In this document: piece by piece, positions 6,211 to 15,141 of the stretch
Layout of the letters: each line of letters starts with the position of its first letter
Numbering within the stretch: position 1 is the stretch's first letter
Assembly: GCA_031415055.1 (NCBI GenBank)
Contig: JANOQZ010000046.1
Location: forward strand, 1 to 23,122
Direction of reading: 5' to 3'
Length of the DNA stretch: 23,122 nt
Origin: JANMOK01 sp031415055
GTDB lineage: Bacteria; Pseudomonadota; Alphaproteobacteria; Rhodobacterales; Rhodobacteraceae
The notes under the pieces: model-generated
The model's input: the letters and a program-made list of their open reading frames with translations, nothing else
Told to the model about the DNA's origin: nothing
The model's database searches: none
Translations under genes and position numbers: made by a program

Positions 6211-9200
6211 TGAAGGTAATCCTTGCAAATGGACCGGCACCAAACCGTTCCGAAATTTGTGCGACTTCTATCGTGTATGGCAGGCCAATCGCGTCGGCGG
6301 CCTGCTGCGACAAGTCGTAGGCAAAAGCCGGGCTTGTCGCCTCAGCCTCACGAAGCCAAGTCAACCCGTTGCCAATCCGAATGCGATAGGCTTCGCGCGT
6401 TTCGGCCAAAGGCACTTCCGGGCTTTCCCAACTGTCGCCGTCGACACGGCCGCGACGGAGCCAAGAAATGTTGACCGCACCAACATCATCTCGCAGCGCC
6501 TTTACATGCGCCGGAGCGTAGGGTCGCGAACCGACATCAACGTAGGTCCAGATGTGGTGTTGGTAGGACACGTCATCGTAGGGTTCCGAAACCGGCCCTA
6601 CCCGATAGTGCCGCTCCAACCCTCGCGCCGGAGCCGCGACGTGAGGCAAACAGGCCGACCCATCCAGCAACACGAATTTCGCGCCAGCAGGCAATTCTGC
6701 GGCCGCCAAAAAGTCTGTCCCCGCCTGTCCGCGAAGTATGCCGTCAAGCACATAGGTATTCGGGCCAATCATAACCGCATCGCGGAACTGAATGATTTCC
6801 CAATCCGCCGCACTACTCGTCCTTACAGCCGCTATGTTGGCCCCATTCAAAACGTCGCCTTCTGACCGACTTTCAAGACTTCCGCGCGCCACTTGCACGC
6901 GCAGGGGTTGCCTTAGCCATTGACCAACAATCGCCGCAGGCAGGATGTCCAACGTCTCGCCAATAACCGAAGGCGTCTCGGCAATCGTGTTCAGTTGATA
7001 GCCGCTGTCGTTGGCCGATGAATAGATCGCAACGCCCCCTGGCCATGGATCCGCCGCAACTGCGATCCTCGGACCCGTCGCCTCACCAATCAGCGGCAAA
7101 TCCAGCCATTCGACCAGAAACGAACTTTCGTTGTCCGCCGCCTTCTCAGCATCAATCTGCGCGGCATCAATCTCCGTCGAGGCATAGGCACTCCATTCGA
7201 CTTTGGTCGCATCGATCTGCCTCTGGCCCATTTCCTCGATACGATCAACGCGGTAAAGGCCAGCCTTGCCGCCCGCCAAAAGCGAAACAACATCCCCAGC
7301 GTTTATGGCCAGCATCGATGGCGGCAACGAGAAACTCGCCCCTTCCCGCGCCGTTTCCGCTTCCGATCTCCAGCGTGCCAATATCTTTTGACCCTCAACA
7401 TCGCTCAACAGTAAAGGCAAATCCGTCGTCGAAACTTTCGCGTTTTCCAGCAAAGGATCGGCAATTTCGCGTGCCGATCCTTGGTAGTCGCCTTCCGAAT
7501 TCACATAGCCAACCCGCAACCGACTTGGGCTGACTTCGGCGTTACTGCGCGACAAGGCATAATCGTCGCCACCCCCTTCGGGAGTTGCCAACGAATCTTG
7601 TTCCAGCGCCAACGTCGCCCAGCCAGTTCGGCTTTTGAAGGTCAACATTCCTTCTTGCTCAAAACCGTCAAATCCATAGGCCAGCATCAGCGGCTGCAGG
7701 ATTTGCCGACCACTTTCAATCGAAGCGATCTCCGTGCCTTTAACGATGCCAAACACCTGCGAAACATCGACATCAGTCACGCCAGACTTGACACAAATGT
7801 CGCGCACCAAATCGGCCAGCGGCACATAACCGACACGCCCGTTCAGCCAATGCCCCTTGCCAAAATTACGCGCATCCGCCCAAATTCCGCTCTTTTCGGG
7901 AAAATCCGGCCAGGGTCGGGCGTCCCAGGCCCAAACATGCACCCGCGACATATCCACCATCGATCCGGCATAACTGGTCGAAACAGGGTTGTGCGCCAAA
8001 TTCCCCCAATAATCCAATTGCGCAGCCAGATAACTGGTCTGCATCAAGTCGTCACGACTGCCGTCCGAATTCCAAGGCAATCCCGATTCCACCGACTTCG
8101 CATCGAAAAACATGTTGGGCTGGTTGGCGCCATTGTTAACAGCCGGGCAGCCAATTTCCGTAAAAGCGATCGGCTTTGATTGCGGCACCCAAGCCGTCGG
8201 TGCCGCCAAACGCACGCCGCCAATGCGGTTGTGATGCGCATTTTGCCACCAATTGCGAATGTCCTTGTTGCGATACACCCAAGGCTCGCCAAACGCCCCG
8301 TCGGAGATCGAATCACGCAACTGCAACGCCCGCTTCGCCGGTGTTTCATAATACCAATCAAAGCCCTCACCACCCTCAATATTTGCCTGCAAATAGGCCT
8401 GATTGTGAATCGCACCCCAATGCGCATCGGAGTGGAACGGCTGGTTGCGCCAATCGGAAATCGGCATGTAATTGTCGATGCCAACCAGATCGATGTTGCT
8501 ATCTGCCCACAGCGGATCAAGGTGAAACAGCACATCGCCTGACCCATCTTGCGGATGATAGCCGAAATATTCCGACCAATCCGCCGCATAAGTCAGTTTG
8601 CAGGTTGCACCCAAAATGGCCCGCACTTCCGCCGCCAAACTGACCAATTGCGTCACCGTCGGAAAAGTCGCGATTGCTGAACGAACTTGCGTCAACGCGC
8701 GCAATTCAGACCCTACGCAAAACGTATCAACCCCGCCCGCACTGGCGCAAAGATGGGCATAGTGCAGAATGAAACGTCGATACGACCATTCTGGCGCACC
8801 GGTATAATTGACCCCGCCCGGAACACTTTGAAATTGGCCGCCTGTCGCCGAGCCAAAGAAATTGCCGACTTCCGCCACTGCCGCCGCTGTCTTGTCGCTC
8901 GAACCGCTGCGACCTGGCGCAGTGGCCAAGGTTATTCGCCCGCGCCAGGGCACATTCGGCTGGTTGTTCGCCCCAGTCCAAGGGTCGGTCAAGCTATTGC
9001 CGCCCAGAATGTCCATCAAAACAAAGGGATAGAACATCACCTTTTTGCCCAAACCAGTCAGGTGCTGAATGGCTTGCACAACCGAAACTTCCGACGGCGT
9101 GCCACCAAAAGCTGGCCGACCGTCAACTTGCCCGACGCTCATAGCCGAAGGCCGCGTCAGCCCGCTCACTTGCCAGACCTGCGATCCCTCGACGCTCGCC

Positions 9201-10096
9201 TGCTCCACTTTGGGCCGGATCGTGCAACGATCACAGCGCAGATCATCACCAAACCAACTGACAACCAACGACACCGAATTGCAGTTGGGCAGGTCAGAAT
9301 CCAACTGTCCAACCGCCTCGACAAAATCGGTTCGCCCGCTGTCGTTGTTGACATTCGCGGTGCGAAACTTACCCATCCCCAAGGAATATTGCACCTTTTC
9401 GCTGGCCAACGAATACTCGCCCGTCCCCGGAATTAACGCCACGCCTTGAATTTTATCGGCAACATGCCCCGTGGCAGTGCGACGAAACACTTCAACCGTA
9501 ATCTGCGGAATTCGGTTGCCATAATCCGCCAACGCTAGGTCTTCAAAAACCAAATAGGCCACACCGCGAAACGCAGGGGCATTGCCCGCCCCCTCAATTG
9601 CCTCGATCAACGGATCAGGCAATTGCGCCTCATCGCCGCGATATACCCGAAAATCGAGGTTCTTTTTTCGCAACAGTTTGCCATCGGCCCAAATCTTGCC
9701 GACCCGAACAATCTCGCCTTCGCACAGGCCCAGCGCGAACGATATGGAATAGGAAAAACTCTGCACCGACGGCTTGGCAGGTGCCAAACCCTTGCCCGAC
9801 CCCGTCAACGTCGATTTTTCTTTGAACCGCGTCGACCAGATCACCTGCCCTGCAACGCGCATGCGACCATAAACGCGCGAAATCGGTGCACCTTCGCGCC
9901 CCCCCATGATCCGCAGCGATGATGCCCGCCCGGTCTGCACAACCTGACTGCCCGCCCCCAGCAATCTTTGGTCGATGATATTGCCAATCGTGGCCCCAAC
10001 CGCTCGCCCCAATACGGCGGCCGATATGCCAAGGACCGAACCGCCCATCGCACCGCCAATGGCCGCGCCTGCTGCGGATAATAGTAAAGTTGCCAT
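6203..10096 (-). CDS. GTA g15: tail tip 'megatron' protein with TIM-barrel domain
   Basis: 1297 residues, the largest gene here and close to the size of RcGTA g15 (Rcc01698). The N-terminus (about 1-45) is Gly/Ala-rich and hydrophobic, resembling a glycine zipper. Residues about 430-760 look like the GTA_TIM glycoside-hydrolase-like barrel: ADWSEYFGYHPQDGSGD near 512, DLVGIDNYMP, and FTEIGCPAVN near 645 with a candidate acidic residue. The following part resembles phage-tail hub/baseplate domains. In RcGTA this protein forms the baseplate tip that contacts the recipient envelope. ATGATG gives two possible starts (10099 or 10096); the GGAG upstream is 6 bases from the second, which I chose. 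It overlaps the g14 stop and the DUF2793 start. Confidence 0.92.
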   Translation of the reverse strand: MATLLLSAAGAAIGGAMGGSVLGISAAVLGRAVGATIGNIIDQRLLGAGSQVVQTGRASSLRIMGGREGAPISRVYGRMRVAGQVIWSTRFKEKSTLTGSGKGLAPAKPSVQSFSYSISFALGLCEGEIVRVGKIWADGKLLRKKNLDFRVYRGDEAQLPDPLIEAIEGAGNAPAFRGVAYLVFEDLALADYGNRIPQITVEVFRRTATGHVADKIQGVALIPGTGEYSLASEKVQYSLGMGKFRTANVNNDSGRTDFVEAVGQLDSDLPNCNSVSLVVSWFGDDLRCDRCTIRPKVEQASVEGSQVWQVSGLTRPSAMSVGQVDGRPAFGGTPSEVSVVQAIQHLTGLGKKVMFYPFVLMDILGGNSLTDPWTGANNQPNVPWRGRITLATAPGRSGSSDKTAAAVAEVGNFFGSATGGQFQSVPGGVNYTGAPEWSYRRFILHYAHLCASAGGVDTFCVGSELRALTQVRSAIATFPTVTQLVSLAAEVRAILGATCKLTYAADWSEYFGYHPQDGSGDVLFHLDPLWADSNIDLVGIDNYMPISDWRNQPFHSDAHWGAIHNQAYLQANIEGGEGFDWYYETPAKRALQLRDSISDGAFGEPWVYRNKDIRNWWQNAHHNRIGGVRLAAPTAWVPQSKPIAFTEIGCPAVNNGANQPNMFFDAKSVESGLPWNSDGSRDDLMQTSYLAAQLDYWGNLAHNPVSTSYAGSMVDMSRVHVWAWDARPWPDFPEKSGIWADARNFGKGHWLNGRVGYVPLADLVRDICVKSGVTDVDVSQVFGIVKGTEIASIESGRQILQPLMLAYGFDGFEQEGMLTFKSRTGWATLALEQDSLATPEGGGDDYALSRSNAEVSPSRLRVGYVNSEGDYQGSAREIADPLLENAKVSTTDLPLLLSDVEGQKILARWRSEAETAREGASFSLPPSMLAINAGDVVSLLAGGKAGLYRVDRIEEMGQRQIDATKVEWSAYASTEIDAAQIDAEKAADNESSFLVEWLDLPLIGEATGPRIAVAADPWPGGVAIYSSANDSGYQLNTIAETPSVIGETLDILPAAIVGQWLRQPLRVQVARGSLESRSEGDVLNGANIAAVRTSSAADWEIIQFRDAVMIGPNTYVLDGILRGQAGTDFLAAAELPAGAKFVLLDGSACLPHVAAPARGLERHYRVGPVSEPYDDVSYQHHIWTYVDVGSRPYAPAHVKALRDDVGAVNISWLRRGRVDGDSWESPEVPLAETREAYRIRIGNGLTWLREAEATSPAFAYDLSQQAADAIGLPYTIEVAQISERFGAGPFARITFNE

Positions 10097-10521
10097 CATA
10101 CACTCCGGTCGGGAAAACGGAAAATTCCGGCCACTTTCAGCGACCATGTTCGATCAAAAGTCGAATGCACAACGCCATGCCCAGAATAGGCGTGGATAAT
10201 GGTTTTGTGCCCGCTGCGAATGGCCAAATGTTTGGCCACCGCGCCATCTCGCATCCGCAGAACCAAAACATCGCCCGCCAGCGCCTCGGTTACCGGCAGC
10301 AAATGCCGTGCGCAGGCGTCAAGCAATGTCTCACTGCCGCCAATTTCCGACCAATCCATCGTATAAGGTGGCACGATCTCCGGCTCCGTCCCATAAAGTT
10401 CACGCCAAATTCCGCGCAACAAGCCCAGACAATCCGTCCCTGCACCCCGGCAACTGGCTTGATGCTGGTAAGGAGTGCCAATCCAACTGCGGGCAATTTC
10501 CAGCACCTGTTGGTTAACCAC
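10096..10521 (-). CDS. GTA g14: NlpC/P60 cell-wall peptidase
   Basis: 141 residues if started at GTG 10521 (VVNQQVLEIARSW). The NlpC/P60 cysteine-peptidase features are intact: catalytic Cys31 in GAGTDCLGLL, His98 in AKHLAI, and a third polar residue at His110 (IIHAYSG). In RcGTA the homologue (Rcc01697) is a tail-borne peptidase that helps the particle open recipient peptidoglycan. GGGAG lies 8 bases before the GTG, and the start overlaps the g13 stop by 8 bases (GTGGTTAA). An ATG at 10539 is possible but lacks such a site; longer upstream starts lie deep inside g13. It is not a lysis enzyme by context. Confidence 0.92.
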   Translation of the reverse strand: MVNQQVLEIARSWIGTPYQHQASCRGAGTDCLGLLRGIWRELYGTEPEIVPPYTMDWSEIGGSETLLDACARHLLPVTEALAGDVLVLRMRDGAVAKHLAIRSGHKTIIHAYSGHGVVHSTFDRTWSLKVAGIFRFPDRSV

Positions 10522-11404
10522 GATACATGCTCCCGCCATCCAGCTTGTCGCCTTTCGCCGGATAGGACACGATCCAATCTTCTCCCGGCATATGCGGAAA
10601 TCCTCGGAAATTGTTGAAATTATTGAATTTTGCTTTGCATGTGTTCGCCAATTTGTCACAGCCGACGCGCAATTTGACAATGTCGCCAACACCCGCCGCG
10701 AACGGCTGTTGGTGCCACAACTCAATCAACCGCACACCGGTTTTGCTATCATCGGTCTTTACAACCGCGCGGTGCCCCTGATTGGGGCCGTTCAGCCATT
10801 CGGCAGTGCCACTGGCGAAACAACCCGCGGCAAAACCTGCCACTTCAGCAAATTCCAAAATCCCCGAGGTCACGCTGCTCAAAGCCACATCAATGCTGTT
10901 TGTGGTCGAATTCAGATCTATCCCGCAGCGGCTATCGCCCAAAACGGCATCACAGTTTCGTAAATAGGCCCGCCCTAACGGCTGGTTCAGTGCATCCGCC
11001 AGACCGCGCAATTCGGCTTCAAATGCCGTTGGCCCGTGCACGATCTCGCCCAAATACCCACGAAACAACAACACCCGCAGCGCCGGGTTCTGCCAATCCA
11101 CCAGCCATTGCCGCACCTCGGCGTGGTCAAAACGACCCGCGGCTATATCACCGACGGTGATCCCATCCGAGGTCAGCGCCCCCTTGGCATGCGCATTGTC
11201 CACCGACAATCCGGTCGATGTCTGAATCGCGCCCGCATTCAAACCGCTTCCTGCCCAATAGGTCACGCCGTCGAAGGCAAGATCAAGGTCGTGATCGGTA
11301 AAACCCAACTTCATGTCGTCTTTGCGGGTTATCAACCAGCAACGGCACATATTGGTAGCGCCGCCATCAAGACGCGCCTGAAATTCCGGATCAATGACAC
11401 GCAT
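10514..11404 (-). CDS. GTA g13: tail hub protein (DUF2163 / phage BR0599 family)
   Basis: 296 residues. The N-terminal part, with CRCWLITRKDDMKLGFTDHD, is the recognised DUF2163 start. The C-terminal part has the Cys-rich segment GCDKLANTCKAKFNNFNNFRGFPHMP typical of the BR0599 domain. These cysteines match positions that bind an iron-sulfur cluster in the RcGTA hub (Rcc01696), as I recall from its structure; binding here is inferred. The start ATG overlaps the g12 stop by one base (TGATG), and the end overlaps g14 by 8 bases. Gene order and length both fit g13. Confidence 0.92.
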   Translation of the reverse strand: MRVIDPEFQARLDGGATNMCRCWLITRKDDMKLGFTDHDLDLAFDGVTYWAGSGLNAGAIQTSTGLSVDNAHAKGALTSDGITVGDIAAGRFDHAEVRQWLVDWQNPALRVLLFRGYLGEIVHGPTAFEAELRGLADALNQPLGRAYLRNCDAVLGDSRCGIDLNSTTNSIDVALSSVTSGILEFAEVAGFAAGCFASGTAEWLNGPNQGHRAVVKTDDSKTGVRLIELWHQQPFAAGVGDIVKLRVGCDKLANTCKAKFNNFNNFRGFPHMPGEDWIVSYPAKGDKLDGGSMYRG

Positions 11405-12036
11405 CAGACACGCACCTCGACCACTGGAATTGCCGGAATTTCGCCGGCATTGAACGCGTTGACGTTGATCTCGATCCGATCCGTATCAAAACGCACCGGC
11501 ACGTCATATTCAAAACCGGCGGTGACGCTGGTGCCCAAAGGCGGCGCAATTACGAATGTAACAATCCCGCTCAAAGCATCGACCGTGAAATGCTGCCCTT
11601 CCAGCATTGCGTCGCCCGCAATGGCAATTTTGACTGTGTTAACAACAGGTTTGCGGACTAACCTCGCATAAGACGCCTCGCCCGAGCGATAGGTTTTGAT
11701 CAACTGGAACGCCAGCGTCGTACCATCGCCCTCGCCAATGATCTGGTCCAAAGCATCAATCACCGCCGAGGATTTGCACGATTTGAAATCTGACCAATCC
11801 TTCCAGCGAAACCCGTACAACTGGCCGTGTCGCGCCTCGAAAAACCCAATCAACACCCCCAGATCGTCCAGCGACCGCATGCCAATTCCCGCGTCATAGC
11901 GTCGACGCGATTGTTTCCAGGGGCTGTTGCGCTCTTCAAACCCGTTCGAAAGCGTGACAATTTCGGTGCGCCGCTCCGGCCCACCGCCTGATCCCAAAGA
12001 CAAAGCCGAGGGAAATCGTTCTTCGTGGAAATTCAT
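11404..12036 (-). CDS. GTA g12: distal tail protein (DUF2460 family)
   Basis: 210 residues. It starts at MNFHEERFPSALSLGSGGGPERRTEIV, the conserved opening of the DUF2460 family, followed by RSLDDLGVLIGFFEARHGQLYGFRWKDWSDFKSC. In RcGTA this protein (Rcc01695) forms the distal-tail ring joining tube to hub. The chosen ATG at 12036 has GAGGGTG just upstream and sits 7 bases after the g11 stop; an in-frame ATG at 12075 lies inside g11 and precedes the conserved start. It is coupled to g13 by a one-base overlap. Confidence 0.92.
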   Translation of the reverse strand: MNFHEERFPSALSLGSGGGPERRTEIVTLSNGFEERNSPWKQSRRRYDAGIGMRSLDDLGVLIGFFEARHGQLYGFRWKDWSDFKSCKSSAVIDALDQIIGEGDGTTLAFQLIKTYRSGEASYARLVRKPVVNTVKIAIAGDAMLEGQHFTVDALSGIVTFVIAPPLGTSVTAGFEYDVPVRFDTDRIEINVNAFNAGEIPAIPVVEVRV

Positions 12037-12043
12037 TTCACCC

Positions 12044-12706
12044 TCACAAATTTCTTCCGCCGCGCTGCAAGGCACGGCTCAAATTGGCAGCAATCTGGCT
12101 TGATGACCGGTTGAACCCGGCAACATCCGGGGTGGAGATATGCATGGTCACATGCACCGCACGCCCGCCATCGCCGCGCACGCCCAACTTGCCATCCGCC
12201 CCGCGGGCCAAAGGCATAATCGCCTCCGGCCCCGCCTCACCCATCAACCCCGCTCCACCACGCATCGCAAAACCAGTCGGCTGGCTCACAACGCCGCCAT
12301 TGGCAAACGGCGTTACCCGACCGGCGCTGAAAGCGGCGCCATCCGCAAACGGCAGGATTTTCCCCATCAGCGCCTGCAACCCATTTTCAACCAAACTACC
12401 CAGTGAATTCGTCACCGGGGTAATCGCGGCATTGAACGACGAATTGACCACGCTCCTGCCGATATTGGCCAAAACGTCCGACAGTTTCGCACCATCAAAA
12501 ATCAAATCCGAAAACGCCGTTTTCAACGACGACCCCAGCGAACGCGACAGATCCGCCGCCTGCACCCCCGCCGCCGACATCGCGCCTTTGACATCTTCCA
12601 GTTCGGATCGAAATGCCGAAGTCGCCGTCTCGGCCCCCGCTACGCTGTTTTCTAAATCCGCAGCCAGCGACGCCAGCCGCTCCGCCTCAAATTCCATGTC
12701 AGCCAT
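12044..12706 (-). CDS. GTA g11: short tail tape measure protein
   Basis: 220 residues, very short for a tape measure and in line with the short RcGTA tail. The N-terminus (about 1-60) is helical with heptad-like spacing. The middle is a moderately hydrophobic segment (AITPVTNSLGSLVENGLQALMGKILPF). The C-terminal part has the recognisable tape-measure end: FANGGVVSQPTGFAMRGG, MGEAGPEAIMPLARG. It sets tail length by spanning the tube during assembly. GGAGGA sits 8 bases before the ATG, and the start overlaps g10.1 by 8 bases. Confidence 0.9.
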   Translation of the reverse strand: MADMEFEAERLASLAADLENSVAGAETATSAFRSELEDVKGAMSAAGVQAADLSRSLGSSLKTAFSDLIFDGAKLSDVLANIGRSVVNSSFNAAITPVTNSLGSLVENGLQALMGKILPFADGAAFSAGRVTPFANGGVVSQPTGFAMRGGAGLMGEAGPEAIMPLARGADGKLGVRGDGGRAVHVTMHISTPDVAGFNRSSSQIAANLSRALQRGGRNL

Positions 12707-12905
12707 GCCAATTTTCCTCCACGGAACTATCCGGAAACAATTGCATCAATTCGGAAAGTTTTTGCCGCGACAGCGGCGCTTGCGCCCCAGCAATGCCCGC
12801 CATCAAGGCGAACTCGGCAGGCGTTAATTGCCAAAACTCGTCAGGCCGCAACTTCAGCTCGACTAGCCCCTTATGCAACAACGCCCGCCAATCCAGCCGC
12901 GTCAT
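12699..12905 (-). CDS. GTA g10.1: tail assembly chaperone (DUF2376 type)
   Basis: 68 residues with the family signature LKLRPDEFWQLTPAEFALM, the core of the small GTA/phage tail chaperone (Rcc01693 in RcGTA). Such proteins keep the tape measure in an assembly-competent state and are absent from finished particles. Its ATG overlaps the g10 stop (ATGA). Position between the tube protein and tape measure is where a chaperone pair is expected. Many phages make the second chaperone by frameshifting; here g10 and g10.1 are separate genes with their own start. Confidence 0.88.
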   Translation of the reverse strand: MTRLDWRALLHKGLVELKLRPDEFWQLTPAEFALMAGIAGAQAPLSRQKLSELMQLFPDSSVEENWHG

Positions 12906-13225
12906 GCGCCAGCTTCGGGCAAATCGAACGTCACTCGCAGCAACCGCGCCGCAGCTCTGGCCGCGCCAACAATGCCACCGCCAAATTCGGCGCTTGCCAG
13001 CTCATCGACACTTGCCGGATGCAACCCGCCCTTCAGTCCCGCCTCCAACAAAACCAAAACATCGCGGGCACGAAACTTGCCGCTTTCAAACCGCTCGACC
13101 AATTCGACCAGCGAATCCGCGCCCATCGCATGTTCCAATTCCGCCAAAACCCCCAATGACAACCGCATCACGCGGGATGCCCCGTTGATCAGAATTTCGG
13201 CCTCGCCGCGAAAAGGATTGACCAT
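12902..13225 (-). CDS. GTA g10: tail assembly chaperone, 'gene transfer agent family protein'
   Basis: 107 residues. The opening VNPFRGEAEILINGASRVMRLSLGVLAELEHAMGADSLVELVERF matches the g10 family (Rcc01692 type): a short beta-hairpin carrying the protein's own sequence, followed by helices. It is the first of the two chaperone genes. The ATG overlaps the g9 stop by one base, and its own stop overlaps the g10.1 ATG. The function is assigned from family and position. Confidence 0.88.
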   Translation of the reverse strand: MVNPFRGEAEILINGASRVMRLSLGVLAELEHAMGADSLVELVERFESGKFRARDVLVLLEAGLKGGLHPASVDELASAEFGGGIVGAARAAARLLRVTFDLPEAGA

Positions 13226-13638
13226 CAGATTACCGTGAACGTCAAAGCGCCGGCCGAGGCCAAGGCAATTTCGTAAACTGCTTCGCCGTCGTGCTGACCG
13301 GAATATTCAACCGAGGTAATCTGGAACTTGCCCTCGATAATCCCAAAACTTGGGATCACTACCTGAAACAGCGGTATCTCGCCGTCAAAGAAAATCTGCC
13401 GCGCCCTTTCGTCGGTATCGGCGTCGCGAAACACCCCCGAACCGCTAATCGCAGCCGAACGAATGCCGGTGCCCGCCAGCAATTCGCGCCAGCCACCAGC
13501 CGATTCTAGGTTGGTCACATCCACCGTCTGCGCGTTGAAACTGATGCGCGATGCCCGCAAACCGGCAATCGTCTGGAACGTGCCAGATCCGGTCATGTCA
13601 ATCTTGATCAGCAGGTCTTTGCCCTTTTGAGCAGCCAT
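13225..13638 (-). CDS. GTA g9: major tail tube protein
   Basis: 137 residues. The start MAAQKGKDLLIKIDMTGSGTFQTIAGLRASRISFNAQTVDVTN is the classic opening of TP901-1-like major tail proteins, and the end (KFQITSVEYSGQHDGEAVYEIALASAGALTF) fits the closing beta-sandwich strands. Hexameric rings of it build the tail tube. ATG 13638 has GGAGA 6-7 bases ahead; an ATG four codons earlier has no such site. Length matches RcGTA g9 (Rcc01691). Confidence 0.93.
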   Translation of the reverse strand: MAAQKGKDLLIKIDMTGSGTFQTIAGLRASRISFNAQTVDVTNLESAGGWRELLAGTGIRSAAISGSGVFRDADTDERARQIFFDGEIPLFQVVIPSFGIIEGKFQITSVEYSGQHDGEAVYEIALASAGALTFTVI

Positions 13639-13653
13639 TTCGTTCTCCAAATC

Positions 13654-14073
13654 TTATGAGTTATCTTCAATCACGGCGCGAAACCGCAAAACGATCCGTC
13701 GAGCTCCTTCCGGGTCGCCGCGTTCCGCCCGCGCCCAGATGAACCGCAAAGCCACCAAATGGCCGCGGGTCAAAACCATTGGCGCATCGATCAGCGCGTC
13801 ACAAATCGCCGCTGCAATCGCTTTGGCCTTGGCAAATCCCTCGCCTTTGGAATGCACCGACACATTGAAATCATGCACCGCACCTTGACTGGTCTTGGTC
13901 GAAGCCGCGCGAGCGGTCTCGTCGCCAATCGTCACATGCGACGCTGGATCGCCAGGTTTGGCCGGTTTTGGCGCGTCGTAAATCGCGCTGCCGACCAACC
14001 CCGTCAGGGCGACATCCGCCGTCAATCGCGTATACACCGCTTTCTGAAGCGCTCCCGCCACTGCATAGGTCAT
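13654..14073 (-). CDS. GTA g8: tail terminator (DUF3168)
   Basis: 139 residues, with DUF3168 features: ALQKAVYTRLTADVALTGLVGSAIYDAPKP near the N-terminus, HVTIGDE, and the central HDFNVSVHSKGEGFAKAKAIAAAI. In RcGTA (Rcc01690) the protein caps the tail tube at the head end. The ATG at 14073 overlaps the g7 stop (ATGA) and has GAGGAGG about 8 bases upstream, so the ATG 24 bases earlier is not needed. A 15-base gap separates it from g9. Confidence 0.92.
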   Translation of the reverse strand: MTYAVAGALQKAVYTRLTADVALTGLVGSAIYDAPKPAKPGDPASHVTIGDETARAASTKTSQGAVHDFNVSVHSKGEGFAKAKAIAAAICDALIDAPMVLTRGHLVALRFIWARAERGDPEGARRIVLRFRAVIEDNS

Positions 14074-14408
14074 GCCCGGCCCTCCTCGGTCCAACACTGC
14101 AGAAAACGCCCGTCGCTGCCGTATTCGCCGACCGCTAAAATATTGAAAACGCGCTCAAATTCGCAGAAACGTTGATCGGGCTTCGGCCGCGAAGGCGCAC
14201 CTGGGGCCGCCGAACGCACGATGATGCGATAATTCACCACCGACGTGTCGCGCTCGCCAATCTTGCGCTCGTGCCCCGATTGAATTTCCACATTGGCCCA
14301 CAAGGCCCCTTGCGGTGCCCAAACACTGCTGAACCCACCCATGCCATCGGGCACATCTTCGCGGGCTTGCAGAACCAAACGCCGATACAGCGAGGGTTCC
14401 TTGCTCAT
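14070..14408 (-). CDS. GTA g7: head-tail stopper/joining protein
   Basis: 112 residues resembling phage head-tail joining proteins: the LYRRLVLQAREDVPDGMGGFSSVW opening, then alternating strands (WANVEIQSG, YRIIVR) and RVFNILAVGEYGSDGRFLQCWTEEG at the end. RcGTA homologue Rcc01689 is the stopper between adaptor and tail. Start and stop both overlap neighbours by four bases (ATGA). Confidence 0.9.
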   Translation of the reverse strand: MSKEPSLYRRLVLQAREDVPDGMGGFSSVWAPQGALWANVEIQSGHERKIGERDTSVVNYRIIVRSAAPGAPSRPKPDQRFCEFERVFNILAVGEYGSDGRFLQCWTEEGRA

Positions 14409-14986
14409 CGCAAAACCCCCAACCGAATATCGCGGTAAGGCATCAGCAACGACAAAACCGAAACCGGCACGGTTTCATCAATCGCCGAACGCTGCTCGTA
14501 ATAATGCGCCGCCAACAGAAACACCGCCCGGCGCAAATCATGTGGAACCGCGTCCCAAGGCTCGCCATAGCCGCCGGTGAAAATAACCTCGGCAAACCCG
14601 TCGGTCGGGAAACAAGGCAGATACCCGCCAGCCCCGCGCAGCTTTGGCCTCCGTCCATCTTTCACCAAAACCCAAATGCTCGGTTCCACGGCAATCACAT
14701 CACCAACTCGGTCCTTCAGCGTCACGCTTTCCAGCGCCACCACTGGGGCAATCGGGAACACTTGGCCCGCATCATCGGACCAGCGCGTCAAGCTCCACAG
14801 AAATCGCCGCGATAACAACGCCAAACCAATCCGCGCCTCTACCGCTGCCAAAGCCGCCCGCAAGCAAGTCTCCAGCAACGCATTCTGCGACCCGTCGTCG
14901 GCAAAGCCGCTGCCCAATCGCAAATGCTCGGCAAATGCTGCTACCGGAATGGATGCCGATGCCGGCGATCCAAGTTCATTCAACAT
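14405..14986 (-). CDS. GTA g6: head-tail adaptor (gp6-like)
   Basis: 193 residues from ATG 14986 (MLNELGSPASASIPVAAFAEHLRLG). The helical body (ALLETCLRAALAAVEARIGLAL) and the segment VPHDLRRAVFLLAAHYYEQRSAI are typical of gp6-like connectors that dock on the portal ring (Rcc01688 in RcGTA). GGAG lies 9 bases before this ATG; the longer in-frame start at 15079 would run through the repeat-bearing g5/g6 spacer and lacks homology-like sequence. It overlaps g7 by ATGA. Confidence 0.9.
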   Translation of the reverse strand: MLNELGSPASASIPVAAFAEHLRLGSGFADDGSQNALLETCLRAALAAVEARIGLALLSRRFLWSLTRWSDDAGQVFPIAPVVALESVTLKDRVGDVIAVEPSIWVLVKDGRRPKLRGAGGYLPCFPTDGFAEVIFTGGYGEPWDAVPHDLRRAVFLLAAHYYEQRSAIDETVPVSVLSLLMPYRDIRLGVLR

Positions 14987-15141
14987 GACAACCACTCCAA
15001 AATTGAAAAATGCACCCCCCGCAACGCCCGACGCCAAACGAGGGGACCGCATCAAAGGCCAGATGCGGGGGGGGCACACGACCGCGCCCTAAGACGCGGT
15101 CACCCGTAGGGTGCGCATTTTGCGCACCACTATTTCACCGC
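14987..15141 (-). repeat. g5/g6 spacer with three inverted repeats, including a dispersed element
   Basis: This 155-base non-coding gap follows the capsid gene. It holds: CCCCCCGCA (15015-15023) with TGCGGGGGG (15064-15072); GACCGCG (15080-15086) with CGCGGTC (15095-15101); and a perfect 8-bp stem GGTGCGCA/TGCGCACC (15110-15117, 15121-15128). The last starts with CGTAGGGTGCG (15105-15115), as does the element at 20131-20155, so it is a dispersed repeat. No T-run follows on the minus strand, so a full terminator is unlikely; an mRNA stabiliser or partial attenuator after the capsid gene is possible. Confidence 0.65.

Noticed and set aside
6095..9436. Several 150-256-residue plus-strand frames opposite g15
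   Set aside because: All are antisense to a continuous 1297-residue gene with clear domains; no motifs or start signals support them.
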